Positions 1 to 7,223 of a stretch of DNA of 46,774 bases are shown here, piece by piece. The stretch is from positions 1 to 46,774 of the forward strand of contig JACPRK010000026.1 of the NCBI GenBank assembly GCA_016190005.1, written 5' to 3'. Source of the stretch: Candidatus Wallbacteria bacterium (GTDB lineage: Bacteria; Muiribacteriota; UBA6191; JACPRK01). Both the position numbers and the translations under genes were made by a program. Each line of letters opens with the position of its first letter. Positions within the stretch are counted from its first letter, which is position 1. The notes beneath the pieces are model-generated. The model searched no databases, had not been told where the DNA came from, and saw only the letters and a program-made list of their open reading frames with translations.

Positions 1-1148
1 GAGCCGTCGTGGCCGGTGTTCATCGCCTGGAGCATGTCGAGGGCCTCGCCGCCGCGGATCTCGCCGACGATGATCCGCTCGGGCCGCATTCGGAGACAGT
101 TGCGGACCAAGTCTCTGATGGAAATCTCGCCCTTGCCTTCGATGTTGGGCGGACGGGTCTCCATGCTGACCACGTGCTCCTGGCGCAGCTGGAGCTCGGC
201 GGCATCCTCCACGGTGATGATGCGCTCGTCGGGCGGGATGAAGCTCGAGAGAATGTTCAGCGTGGTCGTCTTTCCGGAGCCCGTCCCGCCGCTGACCAGC
301 ACGTTGAGCCTCACGCGCACACACGCGGCCAGGAAATCGCACATCTCCTCCGTGAGGGTCCCGTACTTGATCAGATCCTTGGGTGTCAGCTGGTCCTTCT
401 TGAACTTGCGGATGGTCAGCACAGGCCCGCAGAGAGCCAGGGGCGGGATGATGGCGTTGACACGGCTGCCGTCCTTGAGGCGCGCATCCACCATCGGGCT
501 CGATTCGTCGATGTGGCGGCCCAGCGGCGCCACGATCTTGTGAATGATGTGCATCACATGGCCGTCGTCGCGGAAGTGGCGTTCGGTCAGGACTAGCTTA
601 CCGTGCCTCTCCACGTAGATCTTCTTGGGACCATTGACCATGACTTCCGAGATCTCGTCGTCCCTGAGCAGCGTCTCGATCGGCCCTAGCCCCATCACTT
701 CGTCGACCACGTCCTGCACCAGGTTCTTCAGCCCCAGGCTGGTGCGTGCAAATCCCTGATCCGCCCCGATCGAGCCGATCAGCTCCTCGATCTTCTGGCG
801 GATCATTTTCTCTTTCTCGCGCTCGTCGACCGACTTCATCGCCTCGGTGTCGAGGTTGTCGACTAGCATGTCCTGGATCTGGGCCTTCAGCTCGTAGTAG
901 GGGTCCTCCTGCGCGGTGACCGTCTCCGCGCCCTTCTTCTGGAGAAGACGCTCCTTGACCCCGCCCAGGGTCATCTTGTCGACCTTGGCAAGACCTCCCT
1001 CGAGCGCGCCGCCAGCCTCGGTCGGAGCCTGCGTCGGACTGAGCGTGTGCGGCTTGTTCGCTTGCGCCGGGACGCCCGGAGAGGTGCCTGGCGATTCCTC
1101 TTTCTTGACGCCGGACTGCGTACCCTTCAGCCTGTCGAGCAGGGACAC
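1..1148 (-). CDS. cpaF: CpaF/TadA Tad-pilus assembly ATPase (3' end cut by window edge)
   Basis: Secretion ATPase that powers assembly of Tad (Flp) pili at the inner membrane. I read this frame directly: it opens with GTG at 1148, preceded by GGAGGT 8 nt upstream, and stays open to base 1. Residues 1-80 are a variable, low-complexity N-terminus. The CpaF/GspE-type N-domain follows (about 140-250, including SEVMVNGP), then Walker A GGTGSGKT (287-294), the acidic VEDAAELQL stretch (313-321), Walker B RIIVGEIRG (358-366) and the TGHDGS histidine box at the edge. Only the last part of the RecA-like domain is missing. It is last of the cpaB-cpaC-cpaE-cpaF series on this strand; TadB/TadC membrane platform genes would be expected beyond the edge (inference). 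A sigma70-like promoter lies at 1222-1250. The assignment is firm. Confidence 0.95.
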   Translation of the reverse strand, partial: MSLLDRLKGTQSGVKKEESPGTSPGVPAQANKPHTLSPTQAPTEAGGALEGGLAKVDKMTLGGVKERLLQKKGAETVTAQEDPYYELKAQIQDMLVDNLDTEAMKSVDEREKEKMIRQKIEELIGSIGADQGFARTSLGLKNLVQDVVDEVMGLGPIETLLRDDEISEVMVNGPKKIYVERHGKLVLTERHFRDDGHVMHIIHKIVAPLGRHIDESSPMVDARLKDGSRVNAIIPPLALCGPVLTIRKFKKDQLTPKDLIKYGTLTEEMCDFLAACVRVRLNVLVSGGTGSGKTTTLNILSSFIPPDERIITVEDAAELQLRQEHVVSMETRPPNIEGKGEISIRDLVRNCLRMRPERIIVGEIRGGEALDMLQAMNTGHDG

Positions 1149-1221
1149 GATGCACTACCTCCATCCACGCGCGCACACCTGGGAGGCGGTCTTCGCCTGC
1201 AGCGGCCGCTACCGCTCCAAA

Positions 1222-1250
1222 AGTATATAGCCCGGCGCGGTGAATTACAA
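1222..1250 (-). promoter_or_regulatory. sigma70-like promoter upstream of cpaF
   Basis: On the minus strand, TTGTAA (1250-1245) and TATACT (1227-1222) are separated by exactly 17 nt. The -10 matches consensus at 5 of 6 positions and the -35 at 4 of 6. It lies in the 230-bp gap between cpaE and cpaF and implies a leader of about 65 nt before the GTG. It would let cpaF be transcribed independently of the long upstream operon. Prediction by eye only. Confidence 0.55.
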
Positions 1251-1378
1251 AACTTGCACCGGAATGGCTACTGCGTCCGGCCCGTCACGTCAAACCGGCG
1301 CGACCAAGGAGAACGCCGGGAGCCGGGTGCGCTCTAGCTCCTCCCCGGGAACCGCAGGGAGCGCCGGCTGCCAGATCT

Positions 1379-2500
1379 TCAGCGGCCGCCCTGGCCGGAG
1401 AAGATGCTGCTGAACCGGTCGAAGAGCCCGCCGCCGGCCTTCGCTGCCGCCGGTTCGCTCGAGCGGACCTTCTGCCCAGTCACGATCTCGGCCAGCTTCA
1501 GGAAGCTCACCGCCAGCTCCGAGCTCGTGTCATTGAGCATAAAGGGCGTGCCCTTGTTGATTGCTTCGATGCAAATGCGGCCTTCGGTCGGGATGAGCGC
1601 GGAAATCTCTTTTTTCAAGCCGCTCTGGACGTCCTCGTAGGTGATACCGCCGACGTTGGGCTTGCCGCGATTGAGAACCAGCCGGATCTTGTCCGGGTTG
1701 TAGTTCAGATTCGCGAGCAGGTCCAGGCAGAGCTTCATGTCCTTGATCGCCGACAGCTCCAGGGTCGTAACGACCAGGATCTGCTGGCTGGCGTCGAGCA
1801 CGGACAGCTCGATGTTGCGGAACATGCTCGAGGTATCGACCAAGATGTAGTCGTACTGCTCGCGCAGAAGCATCAGCGTCTGCTCGATGTGCTCGACTTG
1901 AACGATTTCGGCGTACTCCGGGCGGGACGGAGCCAGGAGAACTTCGATGCCGGACTGCTCGTGCGGGATCATGTAGTCCAGCACCACGTTGGAGGTCCAT
2001 GGCGGCGGCTCCTCCAGCAGACTGATCACGTTGCGGCTCGGGATCAGGTTCAGCATGATCGCCACATCGCCGAACTGGAGGTCGAAGTCGACGACGGCCA
2101 CCTTGTAGCCGCCGTACTTCGAGAGCGTCACAGCAAGGTTCAGCAGCACGGTCGTCTTGCCGACTCCGCCCTTGGTGGCGAATAGCGTGACGACCTCGCC
2201 TTCTTTCTTGCCCTTCGCACGTGCCGTCCCTGTGCCCTCCGCAGCGCCCGCGGTCGGAGCAGTGTAGAGTTGTCGCTTGCGTTGGTCGGACTTGAAGACG
2301 CTCTTGATCGTGTCGATCAGCTCGTCGTTGGAGAACGGCTTGATCAGGAAGTCGCGGGCGCCAGCCTTCATCGCTTTGCGGATGAACTCCTGGTCGCCCT
2401 GGACGGACGTCAAGATCACCGACACGCTCGGCAACTCGCTGGTGATGATCTCCGTGGCCGTGATGCCGTCGATCACGGGCATGTTGATGTCCATGATCAA
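1379..2500 (-). CDS. cpaE: CpaE/TadZ-like MinD/ParA ATPase with truncated receiver domain
   Basis: Tad pilus localisation/assembly ATPase of the CpaE type: a receiver-like domain followed by a MinD/ParA-type ATPase. The open frame here gives 373 residues. Residues 1-75 are the second half of a receiver, with the phospho-acceptor Asp in IMDINMP (D4) and the IKPF lysine (K54). After a linker the ATPase begins, with a full deviant Walker A KGGVGKTT (110-117) and the VAVVDFDLQFGD motif. The first half of the receiver is encoded in the same frame upstream (2501-2662) but is separated by a TGA at 2515-2513. This start is therefore an internal ATG, not the ancestral one. It lies between cpaC and cpaF. 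The gene's own terminator is also TGA, so genome-wide UGA reassignment is unlikely. Family assignment is firm; whether the gene is intact is uncertain. Confidence 0.85.
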   Translation of the reverse strand: MIMDINMPVIDGITATEIITSELPSVSVILTSVQGDQEFIRKAMKAGARDFLIKPFSNDELIDTIKSVFKSDQRKRQLYTAPTAGAAEGTGTARAKGKKEGEVVTLFATKGGVGKTTVLLNLAVTLSKYGGYKVAVVDFDLQFGDVAIMLNLIPSRNVISLLEEPPPWTSNVVLDYMIPHEQSGIEVLLAPSRPEYAEIVQVEHIEQTLMLLREQYDYILVDTSSMFRNIELSVLDASQQILVVTTLELSAIKDMKLCLDLLANLNYNPDKIRLVLNRGKPNVGGITYEDVQSGLKKEISALIPTEGRICIEAINKGTPFMLNDTSSELAVSFLKLAEIVTGQKVRSSEPAAAKAGGGLFDRFSSIFSGQGGR

Positions 2501-2662
2501 CAGATCTGGCCGTCAGATCTTGGCGACGTCGATCGCTTCTTGGCCGTTGGAGGCCTCACCGACGACCTCGATCGACTCCTCGAACGAAAGCAGACGCTTG
2601 ATGTTCTGCCTCAGCTCGATCTTGTCGTCGGCGAGGAGGATTCGGATGGACTCGGCTGGCAT
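2501..2662 (-). pseudogene. N-terminal receiver fragment of cpaE, separated by an in-frame TGA
   Basis: Reading back from cpaE in the same frame, an ATG at 2662 opens a typical receiver N-terminus: MPAESIRILLADD, then an EVVGEASNGQEAI stretch, then codon 50 is TGA (2515-2513), after which RPDLLIMDINMP continues. The acidic pair DD of the receiver pocket lies in this part and the phospho-acceptor Asp lies after the stop. A single base change (TGG to TGA, or CGA to TGA) would explain it. It may be a real nonsense mutation, a strain variant, an assembly error or, less likely, a read-through site. Without the stop the protein would have 427 residues. Confidence 0.75.
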
Positions 2663-2779
2663 AGGATGCAGTGTCGAACCGTCGAGGAGCTAGGGTGTCC
2701 AGCGGCGCCGCAAACGGCGGTTCATGCTAGCACCCTTCATGGGCCCGTGGCAACTTTCCGGCTAGGGCAGAGCGTCACC

Positions 2780-5431
2780 TTACTGCGCCTGGCCGGTCAT
2801 GTTTCGGTCGATGCGGTCAAAAAGATCGTCGATTTTTCGGGACACCTGTTCGATTGAATCGTCCTTCTCGCCGGTGCTCGACGCGCCCGAAGTCGCGGCT
2901 CGGACTTCTTCCATCGTTACCGTGGCGATCTTCCCGTCGGCGGGGAGCGTGCGGTCCCGGCTGCTGCCGGGGGCGGAGAACGGGCTCGGCGCGCCGTCGC
3001 CACCGAGATCATCCCCCCACGCCGGGAGCCGGGACTTGCTGGCCTCCGCCTGGATGGCCAGAGGCGTCGGTGCCAGGGTCATCAGAGGCAGTTCAGTCTC
3101 GGGTGCAGTGACGTTGCGCGGGGCCGCGGCGCGAGCTACCGCGACGGGCCTGGTGGATGCGGCCTTCTCTTGCTGCCTCATCTTCTCGAACATCGCCCTC
3201 ACGCGCTGCTGGCGCTCGGTCACCGGGGCGGACGAGCTGGGCTCCAGCGTCCCCGAGGAGGTCGTGAGTTTCGCGATCCGGGCCTGGGTCTCCAGGCGAG
3301 CACGCTCGATGGCGGAGTTCCCGGCGCTTTCGGAGCTGCCTGGAGCCGGCTTGGACCCCTGGGCGCCCGAGGCCCTGGAAGCGTTCTTCGCACCCTTGTT
3401 GGCGGCCTTCAGGTCGGCGGCCGAGGGGCCAACTTCGCCGTACGGGGTCCTGCTCGCGAACATCTCCTCCTTCTCGACCGCATCCAGCAATCGCGGCGTG
3501 ATGATCGCGACCGTCTCTCGCTGCACCTCTGAGTTGGTCTTAGTCTGGAAGAGCCGGCCCACCCACGGCAGGTCGCCGAAGAAGGGCACCTTGGTCACCT
3601 GCAGCTGCGTCGTGTTCTGCACGAGGCCGCTGACGACGATGTGCTGACCATCACGCACCGTTACGCGGGTCTCGGTATCGCGGTTGGTCGATTCGCCGCC
3701 GGGCTTGGCGTCGCTGACGCTGATGTTGACGATGGTGTCGATGTTTCCGCGGTGGTCGACGGTCGGGGTGATTCGCATCTGGGTTCCGAAGCGCAGAAGC
3801 TGGATGCCCGTCACGCCCAGCCCTGCCGGAACCGGAAGAGGCACCGTGCCTCCGACGTTGATCGTGGCGGCCAGACCGCTGCGGGTAACGACCTTGGGGC
3901 TGGCGATGAGCTTGGCCTTGTTGTTCTTGATGGCCCAGGAGACCTGCACCAACAGGGGGTCCATGCGGTTGAATCGCTGCATCGGGAAGGGGAACGGCGG
4001 CCAGAACCCGTTGCGGCTCACCTCGCCTCCGGTGTGCGTGAACTGGCCCAACGTGTTGGCAATCGGGGTCTCCATGAAATTGATGGAGTTCTGGTTGGCG
4101 ACGGGAAGCGCGGCCGGGGGCGACGGGACCTCCTGTCCCGGCTGGATGCCAGTGATCTGATTGGTGCCCCACTTGAAGTCGAACTGCTTGCTGTTGTCGG
4201 TATTGATGTCCAGGAGCATGCCTTCCACCAGCACCTGCACTGGCTTCACGACCTCGATATGGTTGATGACGATGGCAAAGTTGCCGAACGTCGAGTTCTG
4301 GTTGGCGCCGTTGAAGAAGGCGCGCGTGATCTCGTCGGCGCGGGCCTTGTCCTGCTCGTCGTCGACCGTGCCTTCCAGCAGTACCATCACCGTTTGAGGG
4401 GGCGCGGCGGCGGGAATCCCGGCGGGGCTCGACTGCGACGGGGCCTGGTTCGCGGCACTGCCCGCAGTCTGTCCGCCGGCCACGGAGCTGGCCGAAGACG
4501 AGGGTGGCGTATTGGCGGAGACGTAGAGGGGAGGCGTGACGCTGATGCCGGACTGCTGCGGCTGCGCGGCTGCAGCAGTCGAAGCCTGGCCGGGTGCCGG
4601 GGCGAGCTGGGCCGCGCTGGCCTGCAGCGCCGTGTTCACGACTGTGATCTTCACGTCCGGCAGGTTGAGCAGTTTGATGAGCGCTTCCTTGGGGTCGACG
4701 GAGACGCCCTCGACCTCGAGGAGGTTCAGGATCGGCCCGCCGTAGAGGCCCGAGATGTCGGTCGCGTACCGCTTCTCGGCGCCGTTTCTCACCTTGCCGC
4801 GCAGGATGATGCGATTGTTGATGTACTCGACGGAGACGTCGGCCAGGTTGATGTCCCGCTGTATCTGCTCGGCGATACTGCTCTCCTCGGCGCGTCCGAT
4901 CACGACGATCCGGATCTCCTTGCGACCGTCCTTGTCCCAGAAGTAGGCCGACGTCCGGCCGCCGGCGCCGCCCTGGTTGGGAAGAACCAGGATCTCGTCG
5001 GGGCTGACGATGACGACGTCGGCGATGTTCTGATTGGTGATCGATACGCGCTTGAGGCCTTCGACTTTGATGATCTTCGATTCGTTCGGGTAGAGGCGCA
5101 ACACGTCCGGGATCTTCTCACCGTGGTCGTTGACCCGCACTGGAGTGGAGGTGCCTGTCTGATCGAGGGCGATGGCGCCACGGACCTCTTCGGGTGCGGG
5201 GGCTGTCAGGGCCGCGGTGGTAGCCGACGAGCTCGAAGCCGCGGGTGCCGCGGCGGGTGCCGGCGCCTCTACCTGGGGCTTGGCCGCGGGCTGCTCTGTC
5301 GTCTGGGCCAGCACGAAGGGAGTCGTCGAGCCGCGCTTGGGCTTGCGTGCTCGCGGAGCGGCATCGGCCGGCGCGCAGGCCGAAATCAGGACCAGTAGGG
5401 CCATTGTCAGCGCGCTACCTCGTGAAACCAT
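2780..5431 (-). CDS. cpaC: CpaC/RcpA Tad secretin with long C-terminal extension
   Basis: Outer-membrane secretin that forms the pore through which the Tad pilus leaves the cell. The ATG at 5431 is preferred because GGAGG sits 5 nt upstream and it gives a clean signal peptide (MVSRGSALTMALLVL) ending in a lipobox-like ISAC; an ATG at 5470 has no such site. Numbered from 5470: pilus N-terminal domain about 120-192, a BON-like domain about 198-260, a low-complexity Ala/Ser/Pro linker about 285-355, a second BON-like stretch about 358-410, then the secretin core about 410-662. The core contains the VPFFGDLPWVGRLF and VAIITPR hallmarks. About 230 further residues follow, ending in a charged, probably helical tail (IEQVSRKIDDLFDRID). 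Secretins usually end soon after the ITPR motif, so this extension is unusual. It lies 24 nt downstream of cpaB's end. Confidence 0.93.
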   Translation of the reverse strand: MVSRGSALTMALLVLISACAPADAAPRARKPKRGSTTPFVLAQTTEQPAAKPQVEAPAPAAAPAASSSSATTAALTAPAPEEVRGAIALDQTGTSTPVRVNDHGEKIPDVLRLYPNESKIIKVEGLKRVSITNQNIADVVIVSPDEILVLPNQGGAGGRTSAYFWDKDGRKEIRIVVIGRAEESSIAEQIQRDINLADVSVEYINNRIILRGKVRNGAEKRYATDISGLYGGPILNLLEVEGVSVDPKEALIKLLNLPDVKITVVNTALQASAAQLAPAPGQASTAAAAQPQQSGISVTPPLYVSANTPPSSSASSVAGGQTAGSAANQAPSQSSPAGIPAAAPPQTVMVLLEGTVDDEQDKARADEITRAFFNGANQNSTFGNFAIVINHIEVVKPVQVLVEGMLLDINTDNSKQFDFKWGTNQITGIQPGQEVPSPPAALPVANQNSINFMETPIANTLGQFTHTGGEVSRNGFWPPFPFPMQRFNRMDPLLVQVSWAIKNNKAKLIASPKVVTRSGLAATINVGGTVPLPVPAGLGVTGIQLLRFGTQMRITPTVDHRGNIDTIVNISVSDAKPGGESTNRDTETRVTVRDGQHIVVSGLVQNTTQLQVTKVPFFGDLPWVGRLFQTKTNSEVQRETVAIITPRLLDAVEKEEMFASRTPYGEVGPSAADLKAANKGAKNASRASGAQGSKPAPGSSESAGNSAIERARLETQARIAKLTTSSGTLEPSSSAPVTERQQRVRAMFEKMRQQEKAASTRPVAVARAAAPRNVTAPETELPLMTLAPTPLAIQAEASKSRLPAWGDDLGGDGAPSPFSAPGSSRDRTLPADGKIATVTMEEVRAATSGASSTGEKDDSIEQVSRKIDDLFDRIDRNMTGQAQ

Positions 5432-5494
5432 GACGACCTCCGATGGGTGGAAGCGGGTGCTACGTCTCATGAGCGGGGGAGCCTCGTGGTGTGG

Positions 5495-6565
5495 CTACTG
5501 CCTCGGAGAGGGGGCCTGCCCCACGGGGAGCTGGCCCTGGACCGTGGCGGATGGGGCTTGGGGTGCGACGACTGGTGCTGTGCCGGTTGCGCCGGCACCT
5601 GCGGCAGCGCTGGTGGTCGGAGGTCGAACTCCGACGGCCTGGACATCCTTAGTCTTGTATCGGATGATTTCGACCATTCGCACAGGGGGCGGTCCGACCT
5701 GCTGTGTCGGGGTGGCCTCCGCGGCCGCCGCTTCCTGGCCGGGCTCCGTCTTGAACTGGCCTTCGTGCACCGGCTTGAGCTCCGTGCTGGCCGACTCCGG
5801 ATGCACGATCTCCAGGGTCAGAGAGCCGTTTTGCGAGGCCATGAGCAGCTTCTCGCCCTCGACGGGAGACAGCTCGAAGGTCACGGACTGGATGTTCTCG
5901 ATTTGCTGGAAGCCCTGCTCCTTGGCGGGCTCCCCATCCTTGCCCGGTTCCGGTGCCTTCGGCGCCGGCTTGGTTCCGGCCTTCTCGATGATGTGCTTGT
6001 CGTTGATCGCCAGGATCTTCTTCTTGGAGAGTACCCGACGCGTGATCATCCCTCCTGTCGTGCGGAAGGTCCCCAGGATGTCGACAGTCGTGCCCGGGCT
6101 CACGTAGCCTCCTACGGCGCGATCCGTCTGCATCGGCACGGATACTGCTCGTTTGCCTCTGCCGATGACATAGGCCATCCCGACGTCGGCGCTGGCGGAT
6201 TCTCCCAAGCGCACTCGCAGGATCTGCTCCTTCTCGAAGATCCTGACCAGCGAGTAGTGGTCCAGCACGTCCTTGACGTTAGTCACGGCGTCGGAGCTCC
6301 TGAGACTCGACGGTACCTTGACGACGTCGATCATCTCGGGCTTGATCTGCTTCTGCTTCGGGATCGTCACCTTCGCGACGACGGTCTCGATGAGATCCTC
6401 CGGAGGGGCCGGCGGCTTTCCCGCGGCGTCGCCAGGCTGGCCCTGAGTGCCCTCGCCCCCGGTCGGCGGCGGTGCTTCGGGTCCGCCCGTCATCGTGCTC
6501 ACAAGAAGAATCACGACGAAGATGACGCCTCCGATCATGACTGCGCGTCTGGTCCTGCGATTCAC
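5495..6565 (-). CDS. cpaB: CpaB/RcpC Tad pilus assembly protein
   Basis: Periplasmic, membrane-anchored Tad pilus component of the CpaB/RcpC family, which has an SAF/AFP-like domain and is thought to work with the secretin. The GTG start at 6565 has GGAGGT about 9 nt upstream. The start overlaps the TGA stop of maf as GTGA, so translation is probably coupled. Residues 1-25 hold a single hydrophobic anchor (VMIGGVIFVVILLV) after arginines. A Pro/Gly-rich linker follows, then the SAF domain (about 62-130, from VVAKVTIPK) and the RcpC-type beta domain with TTVDILGTF and VTFELSP-type strands (about 150-260). The C-terminus is a Pro/Ala/Gln-rich tail. Its position directly before the secretin matches Tad loci elsewhere. 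Confidence 0.9.
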   Translation of the reverse strand: MNRRTRRAVMIGGVIFVVILLVSTMTGGPEAPPPTGGEGTQGQPGDAAGKPPAPPEDLIETVVAKVTIPKQKQIKPEMIDVVKVPSSLRSSDAVTNVKDVLDHYSLVRIFEKEQILRVRLGESASADVGMAYVIGRGKRAVSVPMQTDRAVGGYVSPGTTVDILGTFRTTGGMITRRVLSKKKILAINDKHIIEKAGTKPAPKAPEPGKDGEPAKEQGFQQIENIQSVTFELSPVEGEKLLMASQNGSLTLEIVHPESASTELKPVHEGQFKTEPGQEAAAAEATPTQQVGPPPVRMVEIIRYKTKDVQAVGVRPPTTSAAAGAGATGTAPVVAPQAPSATVQGQLPVGQAPSPRQ

Positions 6566-7209
6566 CGATCAGCACCTCCCTGGCCGGTCCTCAAACCGGC
6601 GACCGGGACGTTCAGCTTCGAGAGCGCCTCGTAGAGGGTCCGCACCGGCAAGCCCACGACATTGAAGTAGCAGCCCTCGATCTCCTTGACGAAGAGGGAG
6701 GCCAGCCCCTGGATGCCGTAGGCGCCTGCCTTGTCGCTGTACTCGCCTGTCGAGAGGTACCAGTCGAGCTCCGGGCCGCTCATCGGCGCGAACTCGACCT
6801 CCGTCCTGCAGCTGGAAACGACCTCCAGGCCGTCGCTCGAAGCCAGACAGAGTCCGCTCAGAACTTCGTGTCTGGCCCCCTGCAACCGGCTCAACATCCG
6901 GCGCGCGTCCGACACGTTTCCAGGTTTCGACAAAACGATACCATCCTTCACAACGATTGTATCGACACCCAGAAACAGATTCCTTACGTGCGCCGACGCG
7001 CCCGCAGGAGCAAACGCCACCCGGCCCGCCTCGGCCTTGCGTCGCGCGTTTTCGCGCACCAGTTGCCCGGGGGCCAGTCCCAGCCGGGCCGCTCGGGGGC
7101 CGTCGAGCTCCTCGGCCGCCGGGTCGATCGTCTCGAAAGCGATTCCCAGGGAGCGCAGGATCTCTCGCCGCCGGGGCGAGCTCGACGCCAGGATCAGCTT
7201 GACGCTCAG
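6562..7209 (-). CDS. maf: Maf family nucleotide pyrophosphatase
   Basis: Maf proteins hydrolyse non-canonical or surplus nucleoside triphosphates to monophosphates. The protein begins VKLILASSSPRRREIL, the hallmark N-terminus with the SSSPRR phosphate loop, and continues with GVDTIV and YSDKAGAYGIQG, both Maf signatures; 215 residues is normal. There is no ATG, GTG or TTG where the family start should be. The best initiation site is CTG at 7209, giving MSVKLILASSS, with AGGAGG overlapping the thrS stop codon about 10 nt upstream. The reading frame stays open far upstream inside thrS, so an ORF caller would give a falsely long protein. The 3' end overlaps cpaB by 4 nt. Assignment firm, exact start less so. 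Confidence 0.88.
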   Translation of the reverse strand: MSVKLILASSSPRRREILRSLGIAFETIDPAAEELDGPRAARLGLAPGQLVRENARRKAEAGRVAFAPAGASAHVRNLFLGVDTIVVKDGIVLSKPGNVSDARRMLSRLQGARHEVLSGLCLASSDGLEVVSSCRTEVEFAPMSGPELDWYLSTGEYSDKAGAYGIQGLASLFVKEIEGCYFNVVGLPVRTLYEALSKLNVPVAGLRTGQGGADR

Positions 7210-7223
7210 GTCGGCGGAGCCTC

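Noticed and set aside
598-1176. 192-codon minus-strand ORF starting at 1176
   Set aside because: It is a different frame of cpaF; the true frame starts at GTG 1148 and shows all CpaF motifs.
2690-2740. 16-codon minus-strand ORF between cpaC and cpaE (basic peptide, MKGASMNRR-like)
   Set aside because: Too short, no convincing ribosome site, and explained by chance in a G+C-rich gap.
3641-5398. 585-codon plus-strand open frame opposite cpaC
   Set aside because: Antisense shadow of a G+C-rich gene; composition is Asp/Arg/Gly/Val-rich with no domain, while the minus strand is a clear secretin.
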